Below, one piece after another: positions 59,456 to 64,000 of a DNA stretch of 64,000 nucleotides. The stretch is taken from NCBI GenBank assembly GCA_028279305.1, contig JANQOA010000183.1:62001-126000 (forward strand). Direction: 5' to 3'. The position numbers and the translations under genes were made by a program. Numbering within the stretch: the first letter of the stretch is position 1; each line of letters opens with the position of its first letter. This DNA is from Pseudomonadales bacterium (GTDB lineage Bacteria; Pseudomonadota; Gammaproteobacteria; Pseudomonadales; Azotimanducaceae). Below the pieces are notes generated by a model. It was not told where the DNA came from. It saw only the letters and a program-made list of their open reading frames with translations, and did not search any database.

Positions 59456-60390
59456 CCGGCTTATCCGTCGGCACGGTAGGCTCTCCGTATCTGGTGGCCG
59501 GGGATCTTAAGCAGCGCAAATCGCTGCTTGCCCGCATTGAAGCTTCTGCCATTGATCATCTGTTCATCGCGGATCACATCAGCTTCCACACCGGCATGGG
59601 TATGGACGGCCTGATCAACGCGGCAACGCTGGCGGCGATGGGTGAGAACTTTCGCATTTACATTGGCGTTTACCTGCTTGCCCTGCGCCATCCGGTACCC
59701 GTGGCCCGGCAGTTGGCGTCCCTGTGTGCCGCTGCGCCCGGCAGGATTGTGTTAGGTGTAGGGTTGGGCGGAGAAGATCCTCACGAGCTTGAGATCTGCG
59801 GGGTAAATCCCAGGCGAAGGGGTGAGCACACCAATCACGCCCTGGCTGCGCTGCGGGGTCTGATGAGCGGTGAACCGGCAAGTTACAACTGCGATTTTTT
59901 CTCGTTTGACGATGCGCTGATATTGCCGGCGCCGGAACCGGCGGTGCCTGTGGTGATCGGCGGACGCTCAGACGCAGCCATACGGCGTGCCGGACAGTTG
60001 GGAGACGGCTGGCTGGGCCTGTGGTGTTCGCCGCGCCGGTTCGCCGCGGTGCTGGACGAGATTAACGCCCATGCGGAAGCCGCTGAACGGCAACCGGAGT
60101 GGCACCACGGCTTGCAGTTGTGGATGGGGGCCGGTGATACGGAAGCTGAAGCGCGCCAGTACGTTGCCGCCGGCATGCAGGACATGTACCGCATGCCCTT
60201 CGAGAATTTTGAGAAATACAGTCCGTACGGCAGTGCAGTGCGGATTGCTGAATTTCTGGTGCCGTATATAGAAGCGGGTGCCCGGTATCTCAACCTCACG
60301 CCCCGGGGGCCGTCTCCGGAGGCTTGCATCGATACGGTCAGCGAAGTTGCGGGGCTCCTGAAGAAGGAGTTTCCAGAGCTTGCTGCTTAA
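59452..60390 (+). CDS. LLM-class flavin/F420-dependent oxidoreductase
   Basis: A 312-residue luciferase-like protein of a different subgroup from its neighbour. ASAIDHLFIADHISFHTGMG near 31-50, FRIYIGVYLLALRHPVPVAR near 67-86, GRIVLGVGLGGEDPHELEIC near 97-116 and PAVPVVIGGRSDAAIRRAGQ near 163 are the barrel blocks. It probably reduces or oxygenates the same substrate series. It is coupled by ATGA to the upstream LLM gene and followed after 15 bases by the TfdA-type dioxygenase gene. Confidence 0.86.
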   Translation: MTGLSVGTVGSPYLVAGDLKQRKSLLARIEASAIDHLFIADHISFHTGMGMDGLINAATLAAMGENFRIYIGVYLLALRHPVPVARQLASLCAAAPGRIVLGVGLGGEDPHELEICGVNPRRRGEHTNHALAALRGLMSGEPASYNCDFFSFDDALILPAPEPAVPVVIGGRSDAAIRRAGQLGDGWLGLWCSPRRFAAVLDEINAHAEAAERQPEWHHGLQLWMGAGDTEAEARQYVAAGMQDMYRMPFENFEKYSPYGSAVRIAEFLVPYIEAGARYLNLTPRGPSPEACIDTVSEVAGLLKKEFPELAA

Positions 60391-60405
60391 CAAGAGGAAA
60401 GACGG

Positions 60406-61227
60406 ATGTCTGAGTTTGACTTTCAAGCGCTGGACTGTGGCCTCGGGGTAGAAGTGACCGGGTTGGCGGCGGACGATATGTTCGACGACGCGGTGTTGGA
60501 AAAGCTGGTTGAGTTGTTCCATGAATACGGCCTGATCAAAACCAGCATCCCCGGCTTCGGGGAACCGCACCAGTATGCGCTGGCGTCCGCGATTGGCGAG
60601 GTGACGGACCGTGCCGGTGCGCCGGGGCAGTCCAAAACACCGGGCATGCAATACGTTTCCAATGTGCGTGAGGATGGCGTGCTCGGCAAAGGCGCCATTC
60701 ACTTTCATCACGACCATCTGTTCTACAACCCGCCGCTGAAAGCACTGATGCTATATGGCATTGAGGTACCGGAGTCGGGGAGCGAAACTCATTTCCGCAG
60801 CGCCATTGCGTTTTACGACGCGCTACCCGATGACGTCAAAGCCCGGGTGGACTCCATCGGCTGCGTGCATCTATACGATCACACAAAAATTGCAGCGCGT
60901 GAGTACCGCGACTGGGATCCCGCTCCCACCCCCGGCTCGCCGACGGACATCAAACCCTGGGTCTGGCGGGATCACAAAACCGGCAGGAAGGCGTTGTTGC
61001 ATTCCCAGAGTACCCTGGACTTTGAAGGCATCGAGCGGCAGGAGGGCATCAAGCTCTACCAGCAGCTCACCGCCTTTGGTGAAGCCCACGCTGACGAGAT
61101 TTGCACCTACCGGCACAAATGGAAACCTGACGATCTGATCGTGTGGAATAACCTCACCATTGCCCACGCGCGACTGCCGTTTGCCAAGGAAGAGCCGCGC
61201 ACGCTGCGCCGCACGCCGGTTATTTAG
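60406..61227 (+). CDS. TauD/TfdA-family 2-oxoglutarate dioxygenase
   Basis: A 273-residue Fe(II)/2-oxoglutarate oxygenase. The iron motif is HHDHLF with His101-x-Asp103, the distal His is in NNLTIAHARL near 256, and the Arg for 2-oxoglutarate lies in RTLRRTPVI near 268. Family members hydroxylate sulfonates, aryloxy acids or amino-acid derivatives. AGAGGAAA precedes the ATG. It is the third enzyme of the operon; hydroxylation followed by bond cleavage would fit the aminotransferase and ligase downstream. Confidence 0.87.
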   Translation: MSEFDFQALDCGLGVEVTGLAADDMFDDAVLEKLVELFHEYGLIKTSIPGFGEPHQYALASAIGEVTDRAGAPGQSKTPGMQYVSNVREDGVLGKGAIHFHHDHLFYNPPLKALMLYGIEVPESGSETHFRSAIAFYDALPDDVKARVDSIGCVHLYDHTKIAAREYRDWDPAPTPGSPTDIKPWVWRDHKTGRKALLHSQSTLDFEGIERQEGIKLYQQLTAFGEAHADEICTYRHKWKPDDLIVWNNLTIAHARLPFAKEEPRTLRRTPVI

Positions 61228-61240
61228 TGAGGGCGAAAGT

Positions 61241-61921
61241 TTGAATACAAGAATAGCCAGACGTACCCAGGCGGAACGCAAGGCCGAGTCGGACCAGCGT
61301 ATGATCCAGGCGGCGATAGAGTTGTTTGCCGAGCAGGGTTACGTGCGCACCACCCTGAACGATATCGGCAGCCGCGCCGGGTATACCGGGGGGCTGGTGA
61401 GCAAGAGGTACGGCTCTAAACAGGCGCTGCTGAGCGCCGTGTTGGATGAGTTGTACCGGTCTTTTACCCGGGATTCGATGACGGAAGTTTCACGCACCGA
61501 GAGTGTGGTTGAGGGGCTTGCCACCTACGTGCAGACGTTTTTACGCCGCCTGTCGCGCAACAATGCCCAGCTCAGGGCTCTGTACCTGATCATGGGTGAA
61601 TCGCTGGGGGCGGTACCGGAGATGCGCAGCGAAATTGCTGCGTTTAACAAGCAGACGATTCGCGCCATCGGCAACTTGTTGCAGCAGGGGGCGGAGAATG
61701 GTGAACTCAGGCAAGATCTTGTTGTGCGTGAAGCCGCTGCTTCCGTACTGGCGCTGTTGCGCGGCGTAACCACCCTGTATCTGACAGACCCCGGGAGTTT
61801 CTCCCTCGATAAGGTGGAACAGGAAGTGGGCCTTATGCTGAAGAGTATGGAAAATGGAAAAGCTAAGAAAAGAAAAAATGGACCAAATAGAAAAAACGTC
61901 AACAGTGAAAATACAAAATGA
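61241..61921 (+). CDS. TetR-family transcriptional regulator
   Basis: A 226-residue regulator. MIQAAIELFAEQGYVRTTLN near 21-40 and DIGSRAGYTGGLVSKRYGSK near 41-60 form the TetR HTH; the ligand domain follows and ends in a lysine-rich tail. I place the start at TTG 61241 with GAGGG about eight bases upstream; the longer frame to 61160 would lie inside the dioxygenase gene. It overlaps the next gene by four bases. It probably represses the operon through the inverted repeat at 58592. Confidence 0.87.
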   Translation: MNTRIARRTQAERKAESDQRMIQAAIELFAEQGYVRTTLNDIGSRAGYTGGLVSKRYGSKQALLSAVLDELYRSFTRDSMTEVSRTESVVEGLATYVQTFLRRLSRNNAQLRALYLIMGESLGAVPEMRSEIAAFNKQTIRAIGNLLQQGAENGELRQDLVVREAAASVLALLRGVTTLYLTDPGSFSLDKVEQEVGLMLKSMENGKAKKRKNGPNRKNVNSENTK

Positions 61922-63183
61922 GCCAGCACGACATTAGACAAACGTTAGCTGACCACTGGCGGGGCAAATCGCCGCTGGATGTTGCCAATGCGTTCTCGGC
62001 ACCGCTGTTCGGCACACCCGGCGAATGGGATCTGCCGCGGGACGTGGAACCCAAGCGCGATCTCCTGTATCTGGCTGTCGGCATTCCCGATGCGCAGTCC
62101 CTGCCCAAGGAAGCGCTGGCCGGGGCGGCGGATGTGGTGCTGTCCCGCCCGGGTGACTTAGCGCTGCGCTACGGTTTCGGACAAGGCCCGGAGGGCATCC
62201 GCAAGTGGCTGGCGGAACACCGCACCGGCCTGGAAGGGTTTGCGGTGGATGCAGACTGGTTTCAGTTAACCAACGGTTCCGCCGGCGCCATCGATCTTGT
62301 GGTGCGGTCTCTGATCGACCCGGGGGATGTGATCATTGCCGAATCGCCAACCTACATGGGCACCTTGCACAACTTCAGGGGGGTAGGTGCGGATGTGCGT
62401 TGTGTGCCCGTGGATGGGGAGGGACTTGACGTTGATGCGCTTGAGCAACTCCTCGCGGACCTCGCCGCGGAAGGCAAGCGGGTGAAACTGATCTACACGA
62501 TCTCCGCGTTCCAGAACCCTTCCGGCGCAACCCTTGCCGCCCGCCGCCGCGTGCGTCTGCTGGAGCTTGCCTGCGCTGCTGACGCCATGGTCCTCGACGA
62601 CGAGGCTTACCGGGAACTGTGGTTCGACCAGCCGGCGCCATCTGCGTTGTCCGCCATGTCAGAGGGGTGGGGGGTGATTACCGTTGGTTCGTTCTCAAAA
62701 ACGGTGGCGACCGGGATTCGCGTCGGCTTTATCCACACCCGGCCTGAACTGTTGGGCCTGTTTGCGCGCATGCGGTTTGCCATGGGTCAGAACCAGTTTG
62801 GTCTGCGCACCTTTGGTGAGTTCCTTTTGCAAGGGCATTACGAGCCGCACCTGCAAAAAGTACGCGGTGTCTACCGGCGCAAACGCGACCTGCTTAACGA
62901 GGCCATGTTACAGGCGGGTCTTGCCCAATACATGGATTGGCAGGTGCCTCAGGGCGGTTTTTATATCTGGGCGCGGCTGCGTGAGGGCCTTGACCGCGAA
63001 GCGGTCTGGCGGACCGCGGTCAGCGAAGGCATAGCGGTTAATAACGGTAAAGGCTTCACTCCGGAGGGGGAGTCGCAGCACGTGCGGATAGCCTATCCCT
63101 GGACACCGGAAGAGCAGTTTCCGGAGGCGGCCAGACGCCTGCGGCTGGCCTGTGACCGGGTGGCTGCCGGGGACACCGCTTGA
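61918..63183 (+). CDS. fold-type I PLP-dependent aminotransferase (class I/MocR-like domain)
   Basis: A 421-residue aminotransferase. RYGFGQGPEGIRKWLAEHRT near 80-99 and QLTNGSAGAIDLVVRSLIDP near 112-131 begin the fold, FQNPSGATLAARRR near 198, DDEAYRELWFD near 227 and VGSFSKTVATGIRVGF with the PLP Lys near 260. This pattern is of the 2-aminoadipate/MocR aminotransferase-type group without the GntR domain. It overlaps the tetR stop (ATGA). It would supply or remove an amino group in the pathway, next to the CoA ligase. Confidence 0.88.
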   Translation: MSQHDIRQTLADHWRGKSPLDVANAFSAPLFGTPGEWDLPRDVEPKRDLLYLAVGIPDAQSLPKEALAGAADVVLSRPGDLALRYGFGQGPEGIRKWLAEHRTGLEGFAVDADWFQLTNGSAGAIDLVVRSLIDPGDVIIAESPTYMGTLHNFRGVGADVRCVPVDGEGLDVDALEQLLADLAAEGKRVKLIYTISAFQNPSGATLAARRRVRLLELACAADAMVLDDEAYRELWFDQPAPSALSAMSEGWGVITVGSFSKTVATGIRVGFIHTRPELLGLFARMRFAMGQNQFGLRTFGEFLLQGHYEPHLQKVRGVYRRKRDLLNEAMLQAGLAQYMDWQVPQGGFYIWARLREGLDREAVWRTAVSEGIAVNNGKGFTPEGESQHVRIAYPWTPEEQFPEAARRLRLACDRVAAGDTA

Positions 63184-63240
63184 GTACCTGCTGCGGAACA
63201 TGCCGGCAATTCTGCGCAGAACCGTTGGCTGGGGGTAACA

Positions 63241-64000
63241 ATGGCTGATCTTAACTTTGCTGATCTGTTGGAAGCGGTGGCGGAAACCTTTCCTGACCGT
63301 ACCGCCATCATCCAGGGTGATCTGAGAAGGTCCTGGCGGGAATTTGACGAGCGCACCAACCGCCTCGCCAGACATCTCATTGACGCTGGCCTGACCCCCG
63401 GCAGCAAGGTGGGATTTTACCTGCGCAACAGTCCTGCTTACCCGGAGCTGTTAGCGGCTTGTTTCAAAGCGCGGCTGACCCATGTGAATGTGAATTATCG
63501 TTATGTGGACAGAGAGCTGTTACACATATTTGCGGACGCCGACGTCGAATGTATTGTGTTTGACGAAGCGTTCAGCGAACAGGTGCATACGCTGCTGGAT
63601 GAGTTGCCGCTGGTGCGGACCAGTCTGGTTGTCAGCAGCGGCAAACATGCGGAGTTAACCTGGTGCAGCGATTTTGAAAATGCCTGCACCGCAGGTGATG
63701 GGTCGCCCCTGGGCATCGAGCGCTCGGGTGACGATCTGTACTTCATGTACACCGGCGGCACAACCGGGCAGCCGAAAGCGGTCATGTGGCCGCACAAAGA
63801 ACGCATACGGGTTATTGCCCTGAGTGATGCGGAGGATGCCCGGGCACATGCCCGGGCGTTGCTTGAAGCGGGCGCTCCGCCGCTGCAACTGGTGCTCTGT
63901 CCGATGATGCATTCCACCGGTTTCACGGGCGCGGTCACCGCCCTGTGCAGGGGCGGCACGGTGGTGTTTCTGCAACAGCCGGGCTTTGATGCCGTTGAAT
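63241..64000 (+). CDS. FadD19-like acyl-CoA ligase, third copy, 3' end outside window
   Basis: The first 253 residues of an acyl-CoA ligase. MADLNFADLLEAVAETFPDR starts the protein, VNVNYRY is near 82-88, and the P-loop YTGGTTGQPKAVMW near 166-179. PMMHSTGFTGAVT near 222 continues the family pattern to the edge. It is a paralog of the ligases at 2933 and 7544, which shows the window uses this enzyme type in at least two pathways. It lies 57 bases after the aminotransferase gene and is the fifth enzyme gene of the operon. Confidence 0.88.
   Translation, partial: MADLNFADLLEAVAETFPDRTAIIQGDLRRSWREFDERTNRLARHLIDAGLTPGSKVGFYLRNSPAYPELLAACFKARLTHVNVNYRYVDRELLHIFADADVECIVFDEAFSEQVHTLLDELPLVRTSLVVSSGKHAELTWCSDFENACTAGDGSPLGIERSGDDLYFMYTGGTTGQPKAVMWPHKERIRVIALSDAEDARAHARALLEAGAPPLQLVLCPMMHSTGFTGAVTALCRGGTVVFLQQPGFDAVE

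Noticed and set aside
1..64000. CRISPR array, insertion sequence or tRNA gene
   Set aside because: No regularly spaced repeats, transposase, terminal inverted repeats or tRNA-like cloverleaf was seen by eye.

Overview
This 64 kb window reads as an accessory catabolic region of a Gram-negative bacterium. Three outer-membrane TonB-dependent receptors, an outer-membrane/periplasmic style of substrate uptake, cobalamin aminopropanol-arm genes and many acyl-CoA enzymes suggest a marine-type gammaproteobacterium. That placement is inference: no rRNA, tRNA or ribosomal gene is present to fix it. Coding density is high, no CRISPR array, insertion sequence or prophage is visible, and the only clear mobile-type remnant is a truncated PIN-domain (VapC-like) toxin gene near 24.5 kb.

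Region 1 (1-24.4 kb) is an acyl-CoA and ester catabolism block. It holds a single-chain biotin carboxylase/biotinyl/carboxyltransferase enzyme running off the left edge, two FadD19-like acyl-CoA ligases, a bile-acid-CoA-ligase-like enzyme, a secreted esterase, two enoyl-CoA hydratases, a MaoC-type hydratase, two HSL-type hydrolases, a phytanoyl-CoA dioxygenase-like protein, a TonB receptor, an AraC regulator, two type-B carboxylesterases, an MFS carrier and a nitroreductase. Together they fit uptake, ester cleavage, CoA activation and beta-oxidation of a branched or polycyclic (sterol- or isoprenoid-like) acid. The substrate is not proven by the sequence.

Region 2 (24.4-43.2 kb) is mixed. A MalT/LuxR-type ATPase regulator sits beside a TonB receptor, a hydantoinase-A-like protein and an S-methyl-thiohydantoin desulfurase (DUF917) family protein; a nearly identical 15-base element lies in front of the regulator and of the receptor. 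A cupin-methyltransferase-GNAT operon has a strong intrinsic terminator inside its 5' leader, with a 12-base direct repeat that could form an alternative pairing. A MarR-monooxygenase-cytochrome b561 operon and an ArsR-VOC-GST-GFA-SDR detoxification operon follow, the latter with a 10+10 inverted repeat as operator. Two cobalamin genes close the region.

Region 3 (43.4-53.2 kb) is a long co-directional catabolic operon: TonB receptor, two-domain VOC protein, acetoacetate-decarboxylase-like protein, SDR, LLM oxidoreductase, class III aminotransferase, aldehyde dehydrogenase and an AraC regulator. A shared promoter-type element precedes the first gene and the aminotransferase. Region 4 (53.3-58.5 kb) holds two orphan proteins divergent from two paralogous HTH proteins, an ArsR/SRPBCC pair, a HemG-like flavodoxin, a ferritin-like diiron protein and a polysaccharide-deacetylase-family protein. 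Region 5 (58.6-64 kb) is a second catabolic operon: two coupled LLM (F420- or flavin-dependent) oxidoreductases, a TfdA-type dioxygenase, a TetR regulator, a fold-type-I aminotransferase and a third FadD19-like ligase cut by the right edge. No single pathway can be named for regions 3 and 5; they are the best candidates for undescribed catabolism here.
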